This document shows positions 1-5,150 of a stretch of DNA of 5,150 nucleotides, piece by piece. The notes beneath the pieces were generated by a model that did no database searches, had not been told where the DNA came from, and saw only the letters and a program-made list of their open reading frames with translations. Source of the DNA: Bacillota bacterium (GTDB taxonomy: Bacteria > Bacillota > Clostridia > Clostridiales > Clostridiaceae). The stretch's first letter is position 1, and each line of letters begins with the position of its first letter. Position numbers and translations under genes: made by a program. The DNA lies in NCBI GenBank assembly GCA_023417975.1, contig JAEZDX010000570.1, forward strand, positions 1 to 5,150, written 5' to 3'.

Positions 1-1
1 G

Positions 2-214
2 AACTATATTCCGCCCAAAGGAATAAATCAGACATTTGAAATCGCCCTTTGGTTGCCCTGTTATGCCGATGTGGATGCGGAATATGAGAGGCTATTGAAG
101 CTGGGCGTGCAATTTCCAACTGGAGAACCCACAACCTTTTCTTTCGGCATCCGTAACTTTTATGTTGCCGATCCGGAGGGGAACCTACTTGAGATAGGCA
201 GTACAAACTGTTAG
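2..214 (+). CDS. VOC family protein (glyoxalase/bleomycin resistance fold), C-terminal part
   Basis: The gene enters from outside the window, and 70 residues plus a TAG stop are visible. Near the end the reading frame contains FYVADPEGNLLEI, the hallmark last strand of vicinal-oxygen-chelate proteins (glyoxalase I, bleomycin and fosfomycin resistance proteins, ring-cleavage dioxygenases). In this family the Glu of the LLEI stretch (visible residue 64) is normally a metal ligand. Before it lie a strand (FEIALWL), a helix (ADVDAEYERLLKLGV) and the strand FSFGIRNFYV, matching one beta-alpha-beta-beta-beta module. The substrate cannot be told from this fragment. The last residues (GSTNC) probably are not original: from about position 198 the DNA also encodes a hydrolase remnant in another frame, so the stop codon seems to have been supplied by a rearrangement. 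The metal-ligand strand is kept, so the protein may still fold. Confidence 0.85.
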   Translation, partial: NYIPPKGINQTFEIALWLPCYADVDAEYERLLKLGVQFPTGEPTTFSFGIRNFYVADPEGNLLEIGSTNC

Positions 215-317
215 GTATATAAGGTATCATGCGCTGGAATTTAATATAGATCCGGAACGGATTGGCATGATTGGATTTTCAGCGCCAAAGCTTTGTGAAA
301 ATTGGCTTCAAGGATAA
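198..317 (+). pseudogene. Decayed alpha/beta-hydrolase (acetyl-esterase-like) remnant
   Basis: A 39-codon open stretch ends in TAA TAA and has no start codon or ribosome site of its own. It reads AVQTVRYIRYHALEF followed by NIDPERIGMIGFSA. This matches the helix and nucleophile elbow of esterase/lipase-type alpha/beta hydrolases, where the usual text is close to IDPxRIGxxGFSAGG and the Ser (codon 279-281) is the catalytic nucleophile. Directly after GFSA the frame continues PKLCENWLQG and stops. That resembles the extreme C-terminal helix of the same family (W..L...WL..). The simplest reading is a gene that lost its N-terminal part (junction near 195-203, inside the end of the VOC gene) and most of its catalytic core (in-frame junction near 282-290). 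The Asp and His of the triad are absent, so it cannot be active. The assignment of the elbow is strong; that of the tail is tentative. Confidence 0.7.
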
Positions 318-333
318 TAATATTTCGTTAATT

Positions 334-392
334 AAAACCACTTTTGCAATTTGAGCATAGGAAAATGAAGGCTTGATTGCATTAGTGGTTTT
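334..392. repeat. 17-bp imperfect inverted repeat, possible terminator of the upstream genes
   Basis: The arms at 334-350 and 376-392 match in 15 of 17 positions, with a 25-nt loop. An RNA stem would pair AAAACCAC and TGCAAT with their complements around two mismatches. It is followed by a T-rich stretch (about 389-402), so it could terminate transcription coming from the VOC/hydrolase side. The long loop and interrupted stem make it a poor textbook terminator. It lies just upstream of the -35 box of the PadR promoter, so a regulatory role or a mobile-element relic are alternatives. Confidence 0.45.
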
Positions 393-403
393 TAATATTT
401 TTA

Positions 404-432
404 TTGACATATTTATACATCTACTTTATTAT
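404..432 (+). promoter_or_regulatory. Sigma-A type promoter of the PadR/DUF2812 unit
   Basis: A perfect -35 box TTGACA (404-409) is separated by 17 bp from a -10 box TATTAT (427-432), which differs from consensus at one position. The predicted start site is near 438-440. This leaves a leader of about 60 nt before the PadR start codon. It is a strong promoter by sequence, which fits a unit held down by a repressor. Confidence 0.85.
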
Positions 433-433
433 T

Positions 434-459
434 ATGTTATACGATATATCGCGACACAT
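434..459. promoter_or_regulatory. Putative PadR operator, 26-bp dyad
   Basis: The site reads ATGT-N4-CGATATATCG-N4-ACAT. The 10-bp core (442-451) is a perfect palindrome, and the outer ATGT and ACAT (434-437, 456-459) are symmetric about the same centre. Many PadR regulators bind dyads with ATGT/ACAT arms and repress their own gene. The site starts two bases after the -10 box and covers the expected transcription start, where bound protein would block RNA polymerase. Binding by the adjacent PadR protein is inferred. Confidence 0.7.
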
Positions 460-483
460 AATACTGATGCAAATAATTTTAGT

Positions 484-491
484 GAGGAGGG
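484..491 (+). promoter_or_regulatory. Ribosome binding site of the PadR gene
   Basis: GAGGAGGG lies 6 nt before the ATG at 498. This favours that start over the in-frame ATG at 519, which has no comparable site. Confidence 0.85.
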
Positions 492-497
492 TCTTCT

Positions 498-809
498 ATG
501 TCAAATTCAAGTGGGCCCATGACCGAGGCTATGTATTACGTACTTCTTGCACTGATGAACCCTAATCACGGTTATCAGCTCATGAATGCTATATCACAGG
601 TTTCAAACGGACGTATGCAAATGGGGCCGGGAACCCTATATGGGGTGCTGACCAGACTTCAAAACGATGGGCGTATTGTCATCGTTCAAGATGACGGAAG
701 ACGGAAGGTGTATGCCATAACTGAGGCCGGTAAGGCAGCACTTAAGGATGAATATTACCGGCTCACTGCCATGATACAAGACGGTATTGTGCTCAAGGAG
801 GAGAAGTAA
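498..809 (+). CDS. PadR family transcriptional regulator
   Basis: This is a short (103 aa) one-component DNA-binding regulator of the PadR_N type, probably a repressor of its own two-gene unit. The winged helix covers residues 8-82. It includes an N-terminal helix (MTEAMYYVLLALM), the HGYQLMNAI helix typical of the family, the recognition helix in GPGTLYGVLTRLQNDG (43-57), and a wing with DDGRRKVYAITEAGKAAL (65-82). Only a short C-terminal helix follows (83-103), as in the small PadR subfamily. PadR proteins act as dimers, and many respond to small hydrophobic ligands or stress. The ligand here is unknown. The gene sits behind a strong promoter with a symmetric operator-like dyad. It is followed by a DUF2812 gene starting 1 nt after its stop codon, so the two are almost certainly translated from one mRNA and probably work together. 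Confidence 0.95.
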   Translation: MSNSSGPMTEAMYYVLLALMNPNHGYQLMNAISQVSNGRMQMGPGTLYGVLTRLQNDGRIVIVQDDGRRKVYAITEAGKAALKDEYYRLTAMIQDGIVLKEEK

Positions 810-810
810 G

Positions 811-2010
811 ATGAGTAAAACAGTCAGAAAGTTTATGCCGGATGATATATGGAATTTGGGCCGGAGCGAATCGTGGTTTTCTGATATGGCTAAAAGAGGA
901 TTGCATTTGCAGAAAGTAGGGCTTCAATTTGCTTTATTTGATAAAGGAGAACCCAAAAATACAAAGTACAGAATAGATATTATAAGCCCTATGCCAACAG
1001 GAGAACAACTTGAAATATATGAGAAATCCGGCTGGCAGCTTGTGGATAATCTAAAACAGCTGTATATCTTTTCATCACCGGAAGAAGCAGATTATCCGGA
1101 ACTTCATACCGACCCTATGGAGCAGAGTTATACCTTAACGGCAATAAATCAGCGGCTTAGAATTCAAGTAATCCTCTTATCAGTTTGTATGGTACTCTTT
1201 TTAGCAATGATGTTATCAACCTTCTTTCTTGAACGCACTCCAATACTTTCTATGCTGGAGGTTACAGGAGTTCAACGCCTGCTTGTTATGTTCGTTGAGA
1301 TTTATGTTTTTTATACCGCCATACGCAATTACATCACAGTGCGCAGACTTAAAAAATTTCTTTCTGAGGGACAACCTATTAATCACCGGGTAAACTGGCG
1401 AAAACCTCGTTTAATCAATGGCTTTATAGGAGCATTCTTTGTCCTAACAGCATTCCTAACAGTTTGCTTACCTATCGGGGGAAGTGCTCTAAGCAAAACT
1501 TATACCCTACCGGAAACTTCGGTTAAGCTGCCTATTGTCAGGCTTGTAGATTTAGAACGCAATGCTGAGCTTAAGCGTGAGGTCACATATAATTCGAGAA
1601 ATGTGGACTTGGGTAACCGGGTCAGGTATGATTGGTCACTTATGGCACCGGTTCAATATGATATAAGAGAACATGGCATTATTAAGAACATGCTGTGGGA
1701 TGATAATAGTGGTTCGTATTCACCAAGCATTGAAACGCATTACTACAAATTGACTTTCTCATCAATGGGTATTAGTGTGATTCACGACCTTATGGAGCGT
1801 TATGTTGAAAAACTGGATCCAAAAGTGACAGTTCAAGAGGTGCAGCATACATTTTTTAATAAACTATATGTAGCGGAAAACGGAATCAGGAAGCAAATCT
1901 TTGCATATTCAGGAAATGAAGTTATCTACGTAGACTATTTTGGTAACAAAAAGGCTGAGAATATTATGGAGTTGTTACCTAAAGCCTTGGGTACTTATGA
2001 AAAACAGTGA
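811..2010 (+). CDS. DUF2812 domain membrane protein, PadR partner
   Basis: The protein has 399 residues and unknown function. The ATG at 811 is chosen because AAGGAGG (795-801) precedes it by 9 nt; a longer reading from a TTG at 787 would place this site inside the gene. Residues 1-100 form a soluble DUF2812 domain, with the typical pattern of a W near the start (DDIWNLGRSESWF), KGLHL-like text (AKRGLHLQKVG), the Y-R-I strand (TKYRIDI) and EKSGWQLVDN plus YIFSS. Three membrane helices follow at about 117-140, 147-168 and 202-224. The basic loop RRLKK (168-172) indicates an inside position between helices two and three. This places the N-terminal domain in the cytoplasm and residues 225-399 outside. 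The outer part has mixed strands and helices and no motif I recognise. DUF2812 genes commonly follow PadR genes in Firmicutes, so a role in sensing, or in controlling PadR from the membrane, is plausible but unproven. Confidence 0.88.
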   Translation: MSKTVRKFMPDDIWNLGRSESWFSDMAKRGLHLQKVGLQFALFDKGEPKNTKYRIDIISPMPTGEQLEIYEKSGWQLVDNLKQLYIFSSPEEADYPELHTDPMEQSYTLTAINQRLRIQVILLSVCMVLFLAMMLSTFFLERTPILSMLEVTGVQRLLVMFVEIYVFYTAIRNYITVRRLKKFLSEGQPINHRVNWRKPRLINGFIGAFFVLTAFLTVCLPIGGSALSKTYTLPETSVKLPIVRLVDLERNAELKREVTYNSRNVDLGNRVRYDWSLMAPVQYDIREHGIIKNMLWDDNSGSYSPSIETHYYKLTFSSMGISVIHDLMERYVEKLDPKVTVQEVQHTFFNKLYVAENGIRKQIFAYSGNEVIYVDYFGNKKAENIMELLPKALGTYEKQ

Positions 2011-2058
2011 TTTAGATGGTGAAAATACCTACTTTCGCTATGTTATTTATCTAAATCA
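2008..2058. repeat. 10-bp perfect inverted repeat after the DUF2812 gene
   Basis: TGATTTAGAT (2008-2017, including the stop codon) is repeated in inverse at 2049-2058, with a 31-nt loop. It is AT-rich and lies just before the intrinsic terminator. It may stabilise the mRNA 3' end, or be chance in AT-rich DNA. Confidence 0.4.
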
Positions 2059-2073
2059 TAATGGTCTAATACA

Positions 2074-2109
2074 AATAGCTTAAACATTATTGTTTAGGCT
2101 ATTTTTTTT
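2074..2109 (+). terminator. Intrinsic terminator of the PadR/DUF2812 unit
   Basis: A 12-bp stem, AATAGCTTAAAC (2074-2085) with GTTTAGGCTATT (2092-2103), has one G-U pair and a 6-nt loop, and its downstream arm runs into an unbroken T tract (2102-2109). This is a clear rho-independent terminator about 65 bp after the stop codon. It separates this unit from the MerR unit downstream. Confidence 0.9.
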
Positions 2110-2197
2110 GCAGTTATAGAAGCAAATGATAATTTTTTCGGAGGTATTACTTCGAAGTAGAGTTATTTATAAAATATTAAAATATGTAAAAAAGTGC
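2110..2197. other. AT-rich spacer between the two units
   Basis: No gene is seen between the terminator and the MerR promoter. The stretch holds the 12-bp palindrome and is otherwise very AT-rich. An AGGTATTAC stretch near 2142 resembles a ribosome site, but no useful reading frame follows it. Confidence 0.6.
2148..2159. repeat. 12-bp perfect palindrome upstream of the MerR promoter
   Basis: TACTTCGAAGTA is fully self-complementary. It lies about 40 bp upstream of the MerR -35 box, in otherwise AT-rich intergenic DNA. It could be a binding site for another regulator, but no protein in the window can be linked to it. Confidence 0.35.
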
Positions 2198-2228
2198 TTG
2201 CTGACGACGCAGCGTCACGTGATAGTAT
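2198..2228 (+). promoter_or_regulatory. MerR-type promoter with 19-bp spacer and operator dyad
   Basis: The -35 box TTGCTG (2198-2203) and -10 box TAGTAT (2223-2228) are 19 bp apart, instead of the usual 17. The dyad TGACG-N6-CGTCA (2202-2217) sits between and over them. MerR proteins bind such over-long spacers and untwist them to activate transcription. The site is 67 bp upstream of the MerR start codon, so it most likely drives the merR-like gene and the permease behind it. This would be self-activation on ligand binding. Confidence 0.82.
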
Positions 2229-2282
2229 GTAAATATAAAAAAGATTGCTTGATTTGAACGCAGTGATCTAACAAGTATAGCG

Positions 2283-2288
2283 AGGTGG
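2283..2288 (+). promoter_or_regulatory. Ribosome binding site supporting a GTG start
   Basis: AGGTGG lies 6 nt before the GTG at 2295. No ATG in this frame is near enough to use it, so GTG is the start of the MerR gene. Confidence 0.7.
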
Positions 2289-2294
2289 GATAGA

Positions 2295-3071
2295 GTGGAG
2301 AAAGATGAAGAACATCTGTTTACAATTGGGGAATTGGCAAAGCATGTGGGAGTATCTGTAAGAACATTGCAGTATTACGATCAGGCAAATTTGCTAAATT
2401 CTACTTATAACGACAGCCACAAAAGAGTATATACTCGTGACGATATATTAAAGCTTCAACAAATTCTTTTTTTGAAATCATTAGGCTTTCCGCTACAAGA
2501 GATAAAAAACAAAATTCTAAAATCAAAAAATTCCGCTGATCTAAATAAAGTCTTTACCCAACAGCGTGAAATTCTGCTGCATCAAATCGCAAACTTAAAT
2601 AAAATTGCCGTTACTTTGGATCAAGTGATATCAGAGACAGAAGGCGGGCAAGAAGTTAGCGTGGATAGACTGATTACCATTATGGAGTTAATGAAGCAAG
2701 GCAACCCGTACTCCTTTGTCGTCAGGTATCTTAATGACGAGCAGCTCAAAAGTATCGAAAATAGATTATTAGCCTCGTCTGAAAAAAATGAAATCTTAGT
2801 AAAGGAAGTATTTGCACAACTGGATAACTTGTATGAGCAGGGTGCTGATCCCGCCGGAAAAGAAGGACAGGAGCTTGCTAAGCGCTGGTGGAACATGGTG
2901 AATGATTTTACAACAGGTGACATTGATATGTTGGGGAGGCTTATTTCAGCTGGGAGAGATATAGGCAACTGGCCTGAAGAAACCAAAATATTAAGTGAAC
3001 CTATAGAAAACTTTTTGAAAAAGGCACTTAACATTTATCTTATTACCAACGGAATTGAGATTACAGATTGA
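2295..3071 (+). CDS. MerR family activator with TipAS-like ligand-binding domain
   Basis: The protein has 258 residues, the length usual for the TipAL/Mta group of MerR regulators. The N-terminal DNA-binding part (about 8-75) has the helix-turn-helix IGELAKHVGVSVRTLQYYDQ (11-30), the wing HKRVYTRDDI, and the second helical pair KSLGFPLQEIK (61-71). A long dimerisation helix follows (about 80-115). The C-terminal half (about 140-255) contains the TipAS-type text GKEGQELAKRWWNMVNDFTTGD (188-209), a helical fold that wraps around bulky hydrophobic ligands. There is no cysteine anywhere in the protein. That rules out thiol-based metal or redox sensing and also covalent capture of thiopeptides as in TipAL, so ligand binding must be non-covalent. 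The gene starts with GTG, has its own 19-bp-spacer promoter, and is followed by a membrane permease. This suggests drug- or peptide-induced expression of an export function, although the ligand is not identifiable here. Confidence 0.93.
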   Translation: MEKDEEHLFTIGELAKHVGVSVRTLQYYDQANLLNSTYNDSHKRVYTRDDILKLQQILFLKSLGFPLQEIKNKILKSKNSADLNKVFTQQREILLHQIANLNKIAVTLDQVISETEGGQEVSVDRLITIMELMKQGNPYSFVVRYLNDEQLKSIENRLLASSEKNEILVKEVFAQLDNLYEQGADPAGKEGQELAKRWWNMVNDFTTGDIDMLGRLISAGRDIGNWPEETKILSEPIENFLKKALNIYLITNGIEITD

Positions 3072-3122
3072 GAATAAAATCACTGAATATAAAAACAGGT
3101 TATATAAGCATGAATACTTATT

Positions 3123-3129
3123 AAAGGAG
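3123..3129 (+). promoter_or_regulatory. Ribosome binding site of the permease gene
   Basis: AAAGGAG lies 9 nt before the ATG at 3139. Another ATG at 3132 is out of frame and runs into a stop within about a dozen codons. I see no convincing promoter in the 67 nt after the MerR stop codon, so the gene is probably co-transcribed with it. Confidence 0.75.
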
Positions 3130-3138
3130 AAATGAAAA

Positions 3139-4320
3139 ATGAAACTTACAAAGTTTTTGTTAAGTAAAGGTGTTATCTATGCCATCATTCTGGCAGTATT
3201 TTATCAGATCGCCATGGTAGGGCTTTATATTTACGGCTATCACGTTCTGCCAAATGGGGTCAATCAACTTGTTATCAATATTGTAAATCAAGATGGTGAT
3301 AAGGGGGCAGCAATGGAAAAAGAACTTGTTCCCACTTTATCCAAATCATTTAACAATGTGAATACTGACAAGGGTTTGGAGGAGAGCAAAGAGGAACTCA
3401 ATAATCGGCAAATACAAATGGTTATTGTCATTCCTGAAAATTTTGTGAATGACTTAACATCAGGAAAATCCACGTTTGATTTTTATATTGATGAATCAAA
3501 TACAACTACGGTTATAAATACTATGGAGGCAGTTGCCAAATCTATAACAGACAATTTTAACCAAGCTATTAATCAGGGTAAGCTAACTAGCATACTGAAA
3601 TCGCTCAATGTCACTGCTACTCAGCAAGAAAAGATTGCAGAACAGTTGAATAATTCAGTAGTTCAAAATAATGTTTATATCAACAAAGCACCCGGCAGTA
3701 TGGATTATATAATGGCACCATCATTTTTATCTATAGCAACTTACGCTTCTTCTATGGTTATAGCCATTATACTGATGAATATTTTCCTCGCTTTTATCCC
3801 TATTATGGGAAAATGGAAGGCTTTTCGATATGTTGAAATTACAGCATGTGTTATCGCTATTCTTGCACCCTTGTTTGGAGTAATTATGGCGAGAATGTTA
3901 ATTTCAATTTCTATTCAGAAGCTGGCAATGATTTATTTACAGCAGATTTTTATGCAAATAACAGCTTTCCAGTTTACTTTAATATTCTCCGTATTGTTTG
4001 GACAAAACGGTATCTTCATTAACATACCATTGATGCTTGCACAGACAATAGCCGGAGGTGGAACCATGCCACTGCAAATCATGCCGCAGCTATTCAAAAT
4101 GATCAGCTATTTTACTCCTATGTACCCTAATACCCAAATCGACTTTGGCATATTGTTTGGAGGACCGACGTTTATTTTTGAGATTCGGTTACTTGTAATC
4201 CTCATCATATCCTCCCTTATACTTTTATTAATTGTATGGCGTAAATGGCCTGAAAAGGAAAACAGCAAGGAAACGGTAGTGAATAATGTCATGGGTAAGC
4301 CTGCAACAGATTTGAGATAG
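3139..4320 (+). CDS. YhgE/Pip-like ABC-2-type membrane permease
   Basis: The protein has 393 residues with the plan of ABC-2 permeases of the YhgE/Pip type. An N-terminal membrane helix (about 12-34) is followed by a large outside domain (35-190). Five more membrane helices lie at about 193-222, 232-254, 262-286, 289-308 and 349-367, with a basic cytoplasmic tail (WRKWPEKE). The outside domain opens with the strand LVINIVNQD and carries RQIQMVIVIPENF (90-102) followed by YIDES, typical of this superfamily. The AGGGTMPLQIMPQLFKMISYFTPMYP segment (about 315-340) is the family's conserved re-entrant/helix region. Such proteins export lipids, drugs or peptides, or serve as phage receptors (Pip). 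At 393 aa it is about half the length of classical YhgE. No ATPase gene adjoins it, so its energy source is unknown. Its position behind a ligand-sensing MerR suggests inducible export or envelope defence. Confidence 0.85.
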   Translation: MKLTKFLLSKGVIYAIILAVFYQIAMVGLYIYGYHVLPNGVNQLVINIVNQDGDKGAAMEKELVPTLSKSFNNVNTDKGLEESKEELNNRQIQMVIVIPENFVNDLTSGKSTFDFYIDESNTTTVINTMEAVAKSITDNFNQAINQGKLTSILKSLNVTATQQEKIAEQLNNSVVQNNVYINKAPGSMDYIMAPSFLSIATYASSMVIAIILMNIFLAFIPIMGKWKAFRYVEITACVIAILAPLFGVIMARMLISISIQKLAMIYLQQIFMQITAFQFTLIFSVLFGQNGIFINIPLMLAQTIAGGGTMPLQIMPQLFKMISYFTPMYPNTQIDFGILFGGPTFIFEIRLLVILIISSLILLLIVWRKWPEKENSKETVVNNVMGKPATDLR

Positions 4321-4334
4321 AGAGAGACTCTCAA
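4312..4334. terminator. Weak hairpin between convergent genes
   Basis: TTGAGA (4312-4317) pairs with TCTCAA (4329-4334), and a GAGAG/CTCTC repeat lies inside. It spans the permease stop codon and is followed by only a broken T-rich stretch. It could act as a poor bidirectional terminator for the permease and the convergent AraC gene, but the evidence is weak. Confidence 0.3.
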
Positions 4335-4345
4335 TTAACATTATT

Positions 4346-5150
4346 TCACACTAATTCCTTAAATTTCGTGGGTGAAAGCCCAAATTCTTTCTTGAAAGCT
4401 TTGCTGAAGTGGAACTCATCGTAGAACCCTAAGTTAACGGAAATTTCGTGAAGTCTCATGTTGGGGTAATCTTGTAAAAATAAACAAGCTTTTTGTAATT
4501 TTGTATGGAGCTGGTATTGGTAGAGTGTTTGATTATATTGTTTAGCAAACTTGTTTCTTAATGTACGTTCAGATACAAACAGTTTTTCTGCAAACTCTTT
4601 ATAGGTATAAAAATGTTGTGGATTTAAATGTATGATTTGAAGTACTTTTTCTTGTATGTTCGACTCGGAATAATTCTCAGTTTTAGTATTGTCATGTAAT
4701 TCACAAAGCAGAAGCAGAAACAATGACGAAAGCCTGGTGTCCTTTGTTGATATCACTGACCAGAAAACAGAGATGATTTCCTGAAAGAGCTTCTTAACGG
4801 TATAGTTATTCTGGCAGTGGACAACGGTATGGATAACGAATTGAGATGAGTTTTTATTATAGGTAGATATAGGGTCAAAACAATCTTCAGTGTCATTATT
4901 TACATGGATGAACATCGTTTTTGTGTTTGGATTACATGGATGAATACCATAATGATGCTGTCCTGCATTAAGGAATATTACATCATCAGCTTGAAGAGTG
5001 TAGGCTATACCGTTTTGGTATATCTCCCAGGTTCCCTCAATTATATATACAAGATCATGTTCCGCCATTATTCTATCAGGATGGACAGCCCCCTGAACAT
5101 ATACGTTCTGATTTGCAAGTGAGATATTCCTTTTTGCATCGAAGTTATAG
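4346..5150 (-). CDS. AraC family regulator with N-terminal cupin domain, N-terminus beyond window
   Basis: The frame is open to the right edge of the window, giving 267 visible residues. The Met encoded at 5068 is not a convincing start, because the 27 codons before it continue in frame and end in VHPDRI. This joins MAEHDLVYIIEGTWEIYQNG, the well-known opening of AraC cupin sensors (R-hydrophobic-x-x-H-D-L-h-Y-h-h-E-G). The cupin barrel goes on through ADDVIFLNAGQHHYG. The C-terminal DNA-binding domain has two helix-turn-helix units: FAEKLFVSERTLRNKFAKQY (about 185-205) and HEISVNLGFYDEFHFSKAFK (about 233-253), then the family ending FGLSPTKFKEL. Such proteins usually activate genes for sugar use or stress after ligand binding in the cupin. 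Any target probably lies to the right of the window. It converges on the permease with a 25-nt gap and is probably unrelated to it. Confidence 0.93.
   Translation of the reverse strand, partial: YNFDAKRNISLANQNVYVQGAVHPDRIMAEHDLVYIIEGTWEIYQNGIAYTLQADDVIFLNAGQHHYGIHPCNPNTKTMFIHVNNDTEDCFDPISTYNKNSSQFVIHTVVHCQNNYTVKKLFQEIISVFWSVISTKDTRLSSLFLLLLCELHDNTKTENYSESNIQEKVLQIIHLNPQHFYTYKEFAEKLFVSERTLRNKFAKQYNQTLYQYQLHTKLQKACLFLQDYPNMRLHEISVNLGFYDEFHFSKAFKKEFGLSPTKFKELV

Noticed and set aside
237..317. The hydrolase stretch as a functional small gene
   Set aside because: It has no start signal, lacks the catalytic Asp and His, and is only about 39 codons long. A remnant fits better.
787..810. Upstream TTG start adding eight residues to the DUF2812 protein
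   Set aside because: The added residues are encoded by the ribosome site and the end of the PadR gene. The ATG at 811 has an ideal AAGGAGG before it.
2621..3034. 137-codon open frame on the minus strand
   Set aside because: It lies wholly inside the well-supported MerR gene, is Ser-rich with no recognisable domain, and has no ribosome site. It is an antisense shadow.
3072..3138. Separate promoter for the permease gene
   Set aside because: A TTGAGA at 3068 has no -10 box at 16-19 bp, and no MerR-type dyad is repeated here.
3288..3473. 61-codon minus-strand frame within the permease gene
   Set aside because: Low-complexity Ser/Leu composition, fully antisense to a coding region with clear family features.
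4107..4334. 75-codon minus-strand frame over the permease 3' end
   Set aside because: Antisense to conserved permease sequence, with no domain and no start signal.
4904..5122. 72-codon open frame on the plus strand
   Set aside because: It lies inside the AraC cupin region on the opposite strand, with no domain and no ribosome site.

Overview
The window is AT-rich, with strong GGAGG-type ribosome binding sites, consensus-like promoters and short gene spacing. The families present (PadR with DUF2812, a TipAS-type MerR, a YhgE/Pip-like permease and a cupin AraC regulator) suggest a low-GC Firmicute, most likely of class Clostridia. This is an inference from gene content and style. No rRNA, tRNA, CRISPR array, complete insertion sequence or phage gene was seen.

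Layout from left to right. Positions 2-214 hold the 3' end of a VOC (glyoxalase/bleomycin-resistance fold) gene. Its last codons run, in another frame, into a decayed alpha/beta-hydrolase remnant (about 198-317). That remnant keeps the nucleophile-elbow region and what looks like the C-terminal tail, with the middle missing. A 17-bp imperfect inverted repeat (334-392) follows. Next comes a near-consensus promoter (404-432) whose start site is overlapped by a symmetric 26-bp operator-like dyad (434-459). This promoter drives a two-gene unit: a PadR regulator (498-809) and a DUF2812 membrane protein (811-2010). The unit ends at a clear intrinsic terminator (2074-2109).

The second unit starts at a MerR-type promoter with the diagnostic 19-bp spacer carrying a dyad (2198-2228). 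It encodes a MerR regulator with a TipAS-like ligand-binding domain (2295-3071) and, 67 nt later, a YhgE/Pip-like ABC-2-type permease (3139-4320). The likely logic is that the MerR protein senses a bulky ligand and turns on itself and the permease. No ATPase gene is in the window. A convergent AraC-family regulator (4346 to beyond 5150, minus strand) closes the window and is cut at its N-terminus.

The window therefore packs three one-component regulators from three families into 5 kb, two of them beside membrane proteins of poorly known function. No single feature proves a new system. The best candidates for a second look are the PadR/DUF2812 pair with its symmetric operator, the cysteine-free TipAS-MerR/permease pair, and the deletion scar at the left edge.
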